This document shows, in pieces, positions 7,739-14,763 of a stretch of 59,652 nucleotides of DNA; position 1 is the stretch's first letter, and each line of letters opens with the position of its first letter. The stretch covers positions 1 to 59,652 of the forward strand of contig CAZQSF010000011.1 of assembly GCA_964595955.1 (NCBI GenBank), given 5' to 3'. Origin of the DNA: JAJDFU01 sp964595955 (GTDB lineage: Bacteria; Bacteroidota; Bacteroidia; Chitinophagales; Saprospiraceae). The notes under the pieces are model-generated. The model saw only the letters and a list, made by a program, of their open reading frames with translations, did no database searches and was not told the origin of the DNA. Made by a program: the position numbers and the translations under genes.

Positions 7739-8548
7739 ATGTTAGTCACAGATCAATTAGGACGCACCCTCGAACTGCCCAACCACCCGCCGAAACGGAT
7801 CGTATCTCTGGTACCCTCCCAAACGGAATTGTTGTACGACCTGGGCTTGGCGGATGAGGTGGTGGGCATCACCAAGTTTTGCGTACATCCCGAACCTTGG
7901 TTTCGAAGCAAGACGCGCGTGGGAGGCACCAAGAATATCCATCTGGACCGGGTGCGCGCCCTCGGGCCCGATCTGATACTGGGCAATAAAGAAGAGAATA
8001 TCAAGCAAAAGATCGAGCGCCTGGCCGCCGACTTTCCGGTCTGGATCAGCGATGTACATACCTTGGCCGATGCGCTGGCCATGATCCGGGACGTGGGCAA
8101 ACTGGTTGGCCGGGAGAAGCGGGGCCGAAGCCTGGCGGCAGACATCCACCGGGCTTTTCAGCAGCTGCCGCGAGTTCCGGAAACCGGAAAGCCGCGGGTC
8201 GCCTACCTCATTTGGGACCGCCCGCTGATGGCAGCAGGCGGCGATACCTTCATTCACCATATGCTCTCGGAGGCCGGCTACCGCAATGTCTTTGCCGAAA
8301 AAGAGCGCTACCCGGCCTGCTCCGAGGAAGAGTTGGCAGGCGCCCGGCCCGACCTGATCTTCCTTTCTTCCGAGCCCTTCCCCTTTGCGGAGAAGCACAT
8401 CCGGCGCTTTAAACAACTTTGTCCCAAAGCCGTCATTCTTCTGGTGGACGGAGAGATCTTTTCCTGGTACGGCAGTCGTTTACTTAAGGCGCCGGCTTAT
8501 TTCCGTACTTTGCGGGAACGGGTAGAGCAGCTTGTTTCTTCGTCCTAA
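7739..8548 (+). CDS. BtuF/TroA-type helical-backbone substrate-binding protein without signal peptide
   Basis: 269 residues resembling class III binding proteins of cobalamin and iron-siderophore ABC transporters: RIVSLVPSQTELLYDLGLADEVVGIT, then HLDRVRALGPDLILGNKEEN, WISDVHTLADALAMIRDVG, and a C-lobe with AAGGDTFIHHMLSEAGYRNVF and ARPDLIFLSSEPFPF (parts shown). The protein starts directly with the mature domain at ATG 7739; no signal peptide or lipobox precedes it, and there is no in-frame upstream extension that would supply one. No permease or ATPase gene is adjacent. It may be cytosolic, or depend on an unrecognised export route. It may be cotranscribed with the hydrolase upstream and the protease 12 bases downstream. 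Confidence 0.78.
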   Translation: MLVTDQLGRTLELPNHPPKRIVSLVPSQTELLYDLGLADEVVGITKFCVHPEPWFRSKTRVGGTKNIHLDRVRALGPDLILGNKEENIKQKIERLAADFPVWISDVHTLADALAMIRDVGKLVGREKRGRSLAADIHRAFQQLPRVPETGKPRVAYLIWDRPLMAAGGDTFIHHMLSEAGYRNVFAEKERYPACSEEELAGARPDLIFLSSEPFPFAEKHIRRFKQLCPKAVILLVDGEIFSWYGSRLLKAPAYFRTLRERVEQLVSSS

Positions 8549-8560
8549 ACGGCCTATTCG

Positions 8561-10189
8561 ATGTGCATGAAGTTTCGTTTGATCTTTTTTCTTTTCGCGC
8601 TCGGTGGAGCGGGGTTCGGCCAGGGCCAGGCCCTCGAAAAAAGTGCAGAGCCCAGGCGGGTGCTGATCCACCTGGATGAGCGCATGCCGGTCCGGCTCTT
8701 CCAGGAACGCAGCCGCGACCTCAATCTGGCCTACCTGCGCAAGGTCACCCGCACCTACAACATGCATTTGTTCGCCCTTCCACCGGGGGGCCGGGCGAGC
8801 GATCTGCGCGATCGGCTGGAAAGCATGCCGGGGGTGCTGGGCGTGCAGCCCGACGATCCGCTGCAAAAGCGCCGGCTGCCCAACGACCCCAATTACAGCG
8901 AGCAATGGGACATGGACATCATTGGCATGCCGCAGGCCTGGGACTTTACCACCGGCGGTCTATCAGCCCGGGGCGACACCCTGGTAGTAGCTGTCTTGGA
9001 TACCGGCTTCGACCTCGTGCACGATGACCTGAGCGAAAACCTTTTCATAAACCGGGGCGAGATTCCCAACGACGGCCTGGACAACGACAACAACGGCTTC
9101 ATAGACGATGTCATGGGCTGGAATTTCGACCGGGAAAGCCCCAATCATTCCTACGACGACCACGGCCTTTCGGTCAGTGGCATTATCGGGGCCCGGGGCG
9201 ATAACGGCCTGGGGGTGACCGGGGTCCTCTGGCAGGTGAAAATCCTGCCCGTCACCGTCCGAACGCCTTCTCAGGTGGTGGAAGCCTACGAATACGTGCT
9301 TCAATTTCGGGAACGCTACAACCAAAGCGAAGGACAGGATGGCATGTTCATTGTGGCGACCAATGCTTCCTTTGGGCTGGAAGAGCGACAGTGCGACACC
9401 TACCCCCTCTGGGCAGCCATGTACGACGAACTCGGCCGGGTGGGCATCCTCACCGGAGCCGGCACGGCCAACCGACCGAACAATGTAGACCAGGTCGGCG
9501 ATATGCCCACCTCCTGCCCCTCGCCCTACATCATCACTACCTTGAATACCAATCAGCTGGATCGAAAGTTTTTCAACTCGGCCTTCGGAAAGACGACCAT
9601 CGACCTGGGCTCGCCCGGTGAAGGCACCCTCACCCTGCGGCCGAACGACACCTACGGCGACTTCGGTGGCAATTCAGCAGCGGCCCCGCACCTTACCGGA
9701 GCTATTGCCCTCATGTACAGCATCCCCTGCGAAAACTTTGCCGAACAGGCACTCAGCGAGCCCGAGCAGACGGCTCTGCGCGTTCGGGAGGCAATCCTGC
9801 TAGGGGTGGATGAAGTCGCTGAGCTGGAAGAATTTACCGTGACCGGCGGCCGCCTCAATGCCTTCAACAGTATGGTCCGCCTGTTGGACGAGTGCAATAT
9901 CGAGATCGGTGAACTCAAGCTCGAACGCATTTTTCCCAACCCGTACTACCCCCAAAGCTACTCCGGTCCGCTCATTCTGGATTTTCAGGCGCCCGACCCC
10001 GGCCCGTATCGCCTGCTGGTGACCAACATGCTGGGGCAGCGATTCTTCGACAGGGAGATCACACTCGATCCCTTCCTGGATAACCGGGTAGAACTGGACG
10101 TTCGGCAGCTGCCCCACGGCATGTACGTCGTCCGGCTTGAACAGGGGAAAACGCATTTCGAAGGCAAGTTCATGGTGCACTGGTACTGA
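8561..10189 (+). CDS. Secreted S8 (subtilisin-like) serine protease with T9SS C-terminal domain
   Basis: 542 residues. A signal peptide (FRLIFFLFALGGAGFGQGQA) is followed by a prodomain-like region (about 30-105) and an S8 catalytic domain. The triad is visible: Asp147 in VAVLDTGFD, His201 in DDHGLSVSG, Ser372 in GGNSAAAPHLTG. A Ca-binding-like DGLDNDNNGFIDD segment lies between Asp and His. The last 85 residues (LERIFPNPYYP to KFMVHWY) are a type A sorting domain: PNPY motif, a GQ turn and LPHGMYVVRLE. This predicts outer membrane export by the type IX system, whose parts are encoded at 23-31 kb. ATG 8561 or 8567 are both possible starts. Confidence 0.92.
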   Translation: MCMKFRLIFFLFALGGAGFGQGQALEKSAEPRRVLIHLDERMPVRLFQERSRDLNLAYLRKVTRTYNMHLFALPPGGRASDLRDRLESMPGVLGVQPDDPLQKRRLPNDPNYSEQWDMDIIGMPQAWDFTTGGLSARGDTLVVAVLDTGFDLVHDDLSENLFINRGEIPNDGLDNDNNGFIDDVMGWNFDRESPNHSYDDHGLSVSGIIGARGDNGLGVTGVLWQVKILPVTVRTPSQVVEAYEYVLQFRERYNQSEGQDGMFIVATNASFGLEERQCDTYPLWAAMYDELGRVGILTGAGTANRPNNVDQVGDMPTSCPSPYIITTLNTNQLDRKFFNSAFGKTTIDLGSPGEGTLTLRPNDTYGDFGGNSAAAPHLTGAIALMYSIPCENFAEQALSEPEQTALRVREAILLGVDEVAELEEFTVTGGRLNAFNSMVRLLDECNIEIGELKLERIFPNPYYPQSYSGPLILDFQAPDPGPYRLLVTNMLGQRFFDREITLDPFLDNRVELDVRQLPHGMYVVRLEQGKTHFEGKFMVHWY

Positions 10190-10348
10190 CACCAAACTCC
10201 ATCCGTCCGAACCGTTGCCTGCTTTTCCGGGACTGCGGGTATGCCCAAACCGGATAATCATCTGGTAAATTTTTCATTTCGTTTTATATTAGGCGGTAAA
10301 ACGCGTAAAAACCATTGCGTCTTCTCAAGAGAACTTAACCCCAACGCG

Positions 10349-11452
10349 ATGATCAATACCTATTGGACAAGGCTGCTCGCGCTTGCCGGATTGTTGGTTT
10401 CAGCCCCTTGTATTCTCGCCCAAGAGGTCTTTTACAATCCCCATACGCAAGAGGAAATCACCCTGGTAGAGGGGACGGTCAGCGTTCCCACGCCTACCGA
10501 TTTCTACATGAGATCCGATCCGCTAATGGTCGTATTGGAAAGCGACTTTTCCCATCTGCGGGAACACAAGACGGAACGGGACTATCAGGATGCGGTCCTC
10601 CATGTGCGCCTTTCGGACAGCATTTCCATGCGCTGTACGGTGCGCATCAAACCCCGGGGGCACTCCCGCCTGGATTTCTGCGATCAGCCTCCGCTCAAGA
10701 TCGACTTCAGCGAATCCGGCCTTGCGGCCTCCAGCCTGAAAAACCTCCGGAAGGTAAAGCTGGTATCCAATTGCAAGCAGGGGTTTTACTACGACAAATA
10801 CGTATTCCGGGAGTTCCTGGCCTACAAGCTTTTCAACCAACTGACGCCCAAGAGTTTTCGCGTGCGCCTTGCTCAAATCACCTTTATTGATTCGGGAAAC
10901 AACGGGAAAAGCTGGGAAAATTACCGCTTCATCATTGAAGAAACCGATGCCCTGGCCCGGCGCGAGCAACTGCTTGAGGTCGAAGAGCGGAGCGATGCCC
11001 TCCTTTTCGACCGAAACTGCCTGCACATGCTATCGATGTTTCAGTTCATGATCAGCAACACCGACTGGCACCTGCCTTCCCTCCACAACCTTAAGTTCTT
11101 CAAGGATACGGCCCAGGCCCAACAGGTACTACACGTGGTGCCCTATGACTTCGACCTGTCCGGCCTGGTACAGAGCATCTACGCCCGGCCGCGCAAGGAG
11201 CTGAATCAGGAGCACGTGAAAGAGCGCATCTTCATTTGCAACCCGATGGAAGAAGCTGACCTCAACGAGCTGATCGAGCTTTTTAAATCGCGCAAGCCCT
11301 ACTTCTACCAGACCATTGAGGAGTTTCCCTACCTGAGCAAAGGGGATAAGAAAACCGCACAGAAATACCTGGATGACTTCTACAAGATCCTGGACCATCC
11401 CAAGAAACGGGAAAAGTACCTGGTGGAAAATGTGTTTCCTTACGACTGGTAA
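10349..11452 (+). CDS. Secreted CotH-like (atypical kinase fold) protein, tentative
   Basis: 367 residues from ATG 10349, chosen because it starts a clean signal peptide ending LVSAPCILAQ. The mature part has features recalling CotH kinases: LRKVKLVSNCKQGFYYDKYV followed by REFLAYKLFNQLTPKSFRVRL, an IEET block, SNTDWHLPSLHNLKFFKD (like the catalytic/metal-binding N/D loop) and VVPYDFDLSG. CotH proteins phosphorylate secreted proteins. The match is of pattern only, and another DUF is possible. No T9SS sorting domain is seen, so a periplasmic location is likely. The 159-base gap upstream shows no clear promoter box. Confidence 0.55.
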   Translation: MINTYWTRLLALAGLLVSAPCILAQEVFYNPHTQEEITLVEGTVSVPTPTDFYMRSDPLMVVLESDFSHLREHKTERDYQDAVLHVRLSDSISMRCTVRIKPRGHSRLDFCDQPPLKIDFSESGLAASSLKNLRKVKLVSNCKQGFYYDKYVFREFLAYKLFNQLTPKSFRVRLAQITFIDSGNNGKSWENYRFIIEETDALARREQLLEVEERSDALLFDRNCLHMLSMFQFMISNTDWHLPSLHNLKFFKDTAQAQQVLHVVPYDFDLSGLVQSIYARPRKELNQEHVKERIFICNPMEEADLNELIELFKSRKPYFYQTIEEFPYLSKGDKKTAQKYLDDFYKILDHPKKREKYLVENVFPYDW

Positions 11453-11505
11453 GTCCTAAGCCCTTCGGACCGCTTGGTTCTAACCGCTTAATTCTCACTC
11501 AGGGC

Positions 11506-11536
11506 TTTATTTTTTTCCGGGATTATCCTATCTTTG
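11506..11536 (+). promoter_or_regulatory. Promoter of tRNA-Arg (Bacteroidota type)
   Basis: TATCTTTG at 11529-11536 is an exact TAnnTTTG -7 box. A T-rich TTT (11506-11508) lies 20 bases upstream at the -33 position. Transcription would start near 11543, about 65 bases before the mature tRNA. Confidence 0.7.
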
Positions 11537-11607
11537 CATCCGCTTGTAAAGGCAAGCATTAGAAAATGCCTTACGGGTATCGAAAGGGCATTCATATTCA
11601 ACTCATT

Positions 11608-11681
11608 GGCTCCGTGGCTCAACTGGATAGAGCACCTGACTACGGATCAGGAGGTTCCAGGTTCGAATCCTGGCGGAGTCA
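11608..11681 (+). tRNA. tRNA-Arg(ACG)
   Basis: Full cloverleaf: acceptor GGCTCCG pairs with CGGAGTC (one G-U), D arm GCTC/GAGC, anticodon arm CCTGA-CTACGGA-TCAGG with anticodon ACG, and T arm CCAGG-TTCGAAT-CCTGG. The discriminator is A and CCA is not encoded. ACG is read as ICG after A34 deamination and serves most CGN codons. The last 13-14 bases of the tRNA are copied into the downstream tandem repeat. Confidence 0.97.
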
Positions 11682-11914
11682 CTGCGACGCCAGGATGAGA
11701 AGTTTATCCCGGCAATGCAAGCGAGGGAGCAACGCGACCACGCATGCACAGACGGGAAAGCCTGGCGGAGTCACTGCGACGCCAGGATGAGAAGTTTATC
11801 CCGGCAATGCAGGCGAGGGAGCAACGCGACCACGCATGCACAGACGGGAAAGCCTGGCGGAGTCACTGCGACGCCAGGATGAGAAGTTTATCCCGGCAAT
11901 GCAGGCGAGAGAGC
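11669..11914 (+). repeat. 92-bp tandem repeat (2.6 copies) beginning inside the tRNA-Arg 3' end
   Basis: Copies begin at 11669, 11761 and 11853, a spacing of exactly 92 bases. Copies 1 and 2 differ at about one position (gcaAgcgag/gcaGgcgag); the third diverges after 11909-11914. Each unit opens with CCTGGCGGAGTCAC, which in the first copy is the 3' half of the T arm plus acceptor of tRNA-Arg. Within each unit CCTGGCG pairs with CGCCAGG 12 bases later, giving a repeated hairpin. The near identity of copies argues for recent tandem duplication. Open frames through the repeat are artefacts of the 92-base period. Confidence 0.93.
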
Positions 11915-11945
11915 CTGTCGGAAGGATCGCCAAAATTGATCGAGG

Positions 11946-11976
11946 AAAAGCGGGCGCAGGTCCGCTTTTAAGTTTG
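11946..11976 (+). promoter_or_regulatory. Terminator-like hairpin fused to a -7 box just before rpmB
   Basis: AAAAGCGG (11946-11953) and CCGCTTTT (11962-11969) form a perfect eight-base stem with a T-rich end, a likely terminator for the tRNA/repeat transcript. TAAGTTTG (11969-11976), a TAnnTTTG box, starts at its last base. Transcription from it would begin near 11983, about 12 bases before the rpmB ATG. No good -33 TTG is present. Confidence 0.5.
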
Positions 11977-11994
11977 GAAAAAGATCGACGAGCT

Positions 11995-12243
11995 ATGTCA
12001 AAAGTGTGCCAACTCACGGGTAAGCGTCCGGTATCGGGCAATAACGTTTCGCACTCCAACCGCAAAACGAAGCGCCGCTTTTTGCCCAACCTACACAAAA
12101 AGCGTTTTTACATCCCGGAGAAAGATCAATGGGTGGAGTTGAAGGTGTCTACCTCAGCCCTTCGCACCATCAATAAGCTGGGCATTTACGCCTATCTTCA
12201 AAAACTGCAGAAAAAAGGCGTAGACGTCGGAATCGACCTCTAA
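11995..12243 (+). CDS. rpmB: 50S ribosomal protein L28
   Basis: 82 residues from ATG 11995, matching bL28: MSKVCQLTGKRPVSGNNVSHS, then RRFLPNLHKKRFYIP and a C-terminal STSALRTINKLGIYAYL. Upstream in-frame ATGs lie in the tandem repeat and are not part of the family, so the internal start is used. It heads the trio rpmB-rpmG-DUF4295, which is conserved across Bacteroidota, with a 20-base gap to rpmG. Expression may come from the TAAGTTTG box at 11969. Confidence 0.96.
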   Translation: MSKVCQLTGKRPVSGNNVSHSNRKTKRRFLPNLHKKRFYIPEKDQWVELKVSTSALRTINKLGIYAYLQKLQKKGVDVGIDL

Positions 12244-12263
12244 GCTCGTAAACGCGTATTCCT

Positions 12264-12452
12264 ATGGCAAAGAAAAGCAAAGGCAACCGCATACAAATCA
12301 TCCTGGAATGCACCGAGCACAAAGAGTCGGGCATGCCGGGTACATCACGTTACGTGACCGAAAAAAACCGCAAGAACTCTCCCGACCGATTGGAGTTGAA
12401 GAAGTTCAACCCCATTCTCAAGCGGGTTACGCTACACCGGGAGATCAAGTAG
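12264..12452 (+). CDS. rpmG: 50S ribosomal protein L33
   Basis: 62 residues: MAKKSKGNRIQIILECTEH, YVTEKNRKNSPDRLELKKFNP (parts) and LKRVTLHREIK, diagnostic of bL33. Only one Cys is present, so this is the zinc-independent (C-minus) form. It is 20 bases after rpmB and part of the same operon. Confidence 0.95.
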   Translation: MAKKSKGNRIQIILECTEHKESGMPGTSRYVTEKNRKNSPDRLELKKFNPILKRVTLHREIK

Positions 12453-12505
12453 ATGAAAGAAGCGGGAACGATTCGTGGCTGTTTTGTATTAACTAGATAG
12501 TTACA

Positions 12506-12567
12506 CTGACGACGAAATGGTTTGGGAACCATTTCGTATTCTGTCCTGACATCCGTAGGGTCGTCAG
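12506..12567 (+). promoter_or_regulatory. Nested stem-loops in the rpmG-DUF4295 spacer
   Basis: In the 211-base spacer (12453-12663) an 11-base perfect stem (ACGAAATGGTT 12512-12522 with AACCATTTCGT 12527-12537, loop of four) lies inside an outer eight-base pair CTGACGAC (12506-12513) / GTCGTCAG (12560-12567); the two share two bases, so they may be alternatives. This looks like a structured RNA: a terminator, attenuator or processing site. No open reading frame with coding character is present. Confidence 0.55.
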
Positions 12568-12663
12568 GGATCAGTATTCCCCCCATTGCGCAGGGTTTGG
12601 GGTGTTAAAAACTCAAAAACCACTTCGCAACAGGTAAATTCAAATTCGCAAAAACGCACTGTT

Positions 12664-12840
12664 ATGGCTAAAGTATCAAAGAACGCCCGGGTAGCTCAGC
12701 GTGCTGCCAATGCCGGTTCGGGCCGGGATTTTGTGAAAGTGGTTCAAAGCATCAAGGATCCCAAGTCCGGCAAATACTCCTACAAGGAAGTGATGATCCA
12801 TAAGGATAAAGTAAAGGAGTTTTTCGCTAACTCCAAGTAA
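12664..12840 (+). CDS. DUF4295 family small basic protein, probable ribosomal protein
   Basis: 58 residues from ATG 12664: MAKVSKNARVAQRAANAGSG, then DFVKVVQSIKDPKSGKYSYKE and MIHKDKVKEFFANSK. This is the DUF4295 family, found only in Bacteroidota and always after rpmG. From memory, a Flavobacterium ribosome structure reported this type of protein as a phylum-specific large-subunit protein (bL38); I could not verify that here. Strong basicity and the operon context support a ribosomal role. The longer upstream reading frame crosses the structured spacer and was not used. A strong hairpin follows. Confidence 0.88.
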   Translation: MAKVSKNARVAQRAANAGSGRDFVKVVQSIKDPKSGKYSYKEVMIHKDKVKEFFANSK

Positions 12841-12875
12841 TTGCGAAGACTTTTTCCGCTCTTGCATGCCAACGC

Positions 12876-12911
12876 CAAAGAGGCTTTTCTGCACTCAGGA
12901 AAGCCTCTTTG
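12876..12911 (+). terminator. Terminator hairpin after DUF4295
   Basis: CAAAGAGGCTTT (12876-12887) and AAAGCCTCTTTG (12900-12911) form a perfect 12-base stem with a 12-base loop. It ends the rpmB operon 35 bases after the DUF4295 stop and precedes ftsY. The trailing T-run is short. Confidence 0.75.
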
Positions 12912-12964
12912 CATTTGCGGCATTGCGGGCGAGCCCGATTTCTCCTCCGGACCAATAACCCACC

Positions 12965-13921
12965 ATGAGCTTTTTTAACAAATTTTTCAGCAAGGAAAAG
13001 AAAGAGGACCTGGACAAGGGTCTGGAAAAAACCAAGAGCAGTTTTCTCGGCAAGCTCACCAAGGCAGTCGCCGGCAAATCCACGGTCGACGAAGAGGTGC
13101 TGGACGAGCTGGAGCAGATCCTGATCTCTTCCGATGTTGGCCTGGATACCACGGTCAAGATCATCGAGCGCATTGAAGCGCGGGTAGCTCGCGACAAATA
13201 CCTGGGTGCCAATGAGCTCAACGAGATCCTGCGCGACGAGATCGTACAACTGCTGGCCGAGAACAATACCGAAGACCTGGAGGAGTTCAGTCTGCCGTCC
13301 AACGCCAAACCCACCGTGATCATGGTGGTTGGCGTCAATGGCGTGGGAAAGACCACCACCATCGGCAAGCTGGCCTGGCAGTACAAGAACCAGGGCAAAC
13401 GCGTAGTGCTGGGTGCCGGCGACACCTTTCGGGCCGCTGCCGTGGACCAACTCAAGATATGGAGCGAACGGGTGGGCTGCGATTTTTTCAGCAAAGGCAT
13501 GCACACCGACCCGGCTGCCGTGGCTTATGAAACGGTGAAGTACGCCCAGCAGAACGACTGCGACGTGGCTATCATCGATACGGCCGGACGGCTGCACACC
13601 AAGATCAATCTGATGAAGGAGCTCACCAAAATCCGGCGCTCCATCAGCAAGAGCATGGAAGGTGCTCCTCATGAAGTACTGCTCGTGCTGGACGCCACCA
13701 CGGGCCAGAATGCCATCGAACAGGCCCGGCATTTTACGGAAGCCACCGAGGTGAGCGCCCTGGCCCTGACCAAGCTGGACGGCACGGCCAAAGGAGGCGT
13801 GGCCATTGGCATCTCGGATATTTTTAAGGTACCCATCAAGTACATCGGCGTCGGAGAAGCCATCGATAAACTGCAGGTCTTCAACAAGCGGGCCTTTGTG
13901 GATTCACTATTCGACCGCTAG
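12965..13921 (+). CDS. ftsY: Signal recognition particle receptor FtsY
   Basis: 318-residue SRP receptor GTPase that docks ribosome-SRP complexes at SecYEG. An N-terminal amphipathic start (MSFFNKFFSKEKKE) replaces the long acidic A domain of Escherichia coli. The N domain is followed by the NG GTPase core: P-loop GVNGVGKTTTIGKL (about 123-136), DTFRAAAVDQL, DTAGRLH and TKLDGTAKGG. Length is typical for Bacteroidota. It follows the ribosomal trio on the same strand, a common arrangement in the phylum, but a hairpin lies between them. Confidence 0.96.
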   Translation: MSFFNKFFSKEKKEDLDKGLEKTKSSFLGKLTKAVAGKSTVDEEVLDELEQILISSDVGLDTTVKIIERIEARVARDKYLGANELNEILRDEIVQLLAENNTEDLEEFSLPSNAKPTVIMVVGVNGVGKTTTIGKLAWQYKNQGKRVVLGAGDTFRAAAVDQLKIWSERVGCDFFSKGMHTDPAAVAYETVKYAQQNDCDVAIIDTAGRLHTKINLMKELTKIRRSISKSMEGAPHEVLLVLDATTGQNAIEQARHFTEATEVSALALTKLDGTAKGGVAIGISDIFKVPIKYIGVGEAIDKLQVFNKRAFVDSLFDR

Positions 13922-13955
13922 CCTCCTGCCGCCTACCGTCCGGCACCTCTGCCCG

Positions 13956-14035
13956 GAAGCCATCTCCATACGATACCTGCCTTGGTCGGCAGGCGGGTCT
14001 CCTTTTCGCCACCAAAACCATTTGGAGATGGCTTC
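13956..14035. repeat. Compound inverted repeat between convergent ftsY and a lipoprotein gene
   Basis: GAAGCCATCTCCA (13956-13968) and TGGAGATGGCTTC (14023-14035) are perfect 13-base inverted arms 54 bases apart. A second stem, CCTGCC/GGCAGG (13976-13993), lies within. The element sits in a 159-base convergent spacer and may be a bidirectional terminator or a small palindromic element. Confidence 0.7.
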
Positions 14036-14080
14036 GAAGTGCAGAACCAAAGGCTTTGCAGTGTGCGTTTGAATTTGTAC

Positions 14081-14560
14081 TTAGTAATCTTGCCAGAACA
14101 GTTCGTCGTGCGGACAGCCGCCAACGAACTGGTTGCGCAGGTAGAAGCGCAGGATGCGATCGCCCTTGGATACGTAAAAAACACTGCTATAATCGACAGT
14201 GAGTTCTTCGGTCGGCTGGTCGGGTGCTGACAGGACCTCCACCTCTGGTCGCAGCGAAACCACCCGGTAGCCGCCTTCTACCCTGTCCAGGGAGAAATCG
14301 GCATCCTCGGGATCGACGCTTCCTTCCTCCATCGTACAGCCGATGATCTGTTGAGAGCTCTCCAGAGCCGCCAGGGATTCCTCCGATGTGCAAGTCGCAA
14401 TCAAGTGATCCAGGTTCAGCAAGTGGGGCGGCCGCTCGCACTTGATGTACACCGAGCCGTACAATACCTGGGGCAGCGGCAGCCGCGTGGTGGGCTGGTC
14501 GCACCCAAGGCCGAAAAAAAGCATAAGGAAAACATAAAAATAGCGGGTAACTTCTTTCAT
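14081..14560 (-). CDS. Hypothetical lipoprotein
   Basis: 159 residues. A short signal peptide ends in a lipobox (FFGLGC, Cys about residue 20), so it should be lipid-anchored in the envelope. I recognise no domain in the mature part. It has three further Cys residues (in YIKCERP, IATCTSEE, IIGCTMEE) and a C-terminal DYSSVFYVSKGDRILRFYLR. ATG 14560 begins the signal peptide. It is convergent with ftsY and divergent from the App1-like phosphatase gene. The coding call rests on the clear lipobox, length and lack of a better frame. Confidence 0.72.
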   Translation of the reverse strand: MKEVTRYFYVFLMLFFGLGCDQPTTRLPLPQVLYGSVYIKCERPPHLLNLDHLIATCTSEESLAALESSQQIIGCTMEEGSVDPEDADFSLDRVEGGYRVVSLRPEVEVLSAPDQPTEELTVDYSSVFYVSKGDRILRFYLRNQFVGGCPHDELFWQDY

Positions 14561-14763
14561 AAGCGGTCGGTCTGTACGGGTAAGTAGATGGACAATAGCA
14601 ATGGTTCAATCGCAAGGCTCTACTACTTAGTAACAAATTGCAGAGAAAATAGTGCAGGGTCAAGCACAAAGCGGTCAAGTGTAGGCCAGCCGTCGATTGG
14701 GATGGCGGTTTGGCCGGGGTTGCCTATTTTAGGCATCGTTTTCAACCATGCAGAAAAGGTACC

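Noticed and set aside
11669..11914. Possible CRISPR array
   Set aside because: The repeat unit is continuous (92 bases, no variable spacers), has fewer than three full copies and begins within a tRNA gene.
11566..11971. Small open frames over tRNA-Arg and the tandem repeat
   Set aside because: They translate the tRNA and the repeat; the peptides contain the same repeated block and match nothing.
14710..14763. Upstream start for the App1-like phosphatase
   Set aside because: The extra 18 residues are not hydrophobic or family-like, while ATG 14764 begins the conserved basic start.
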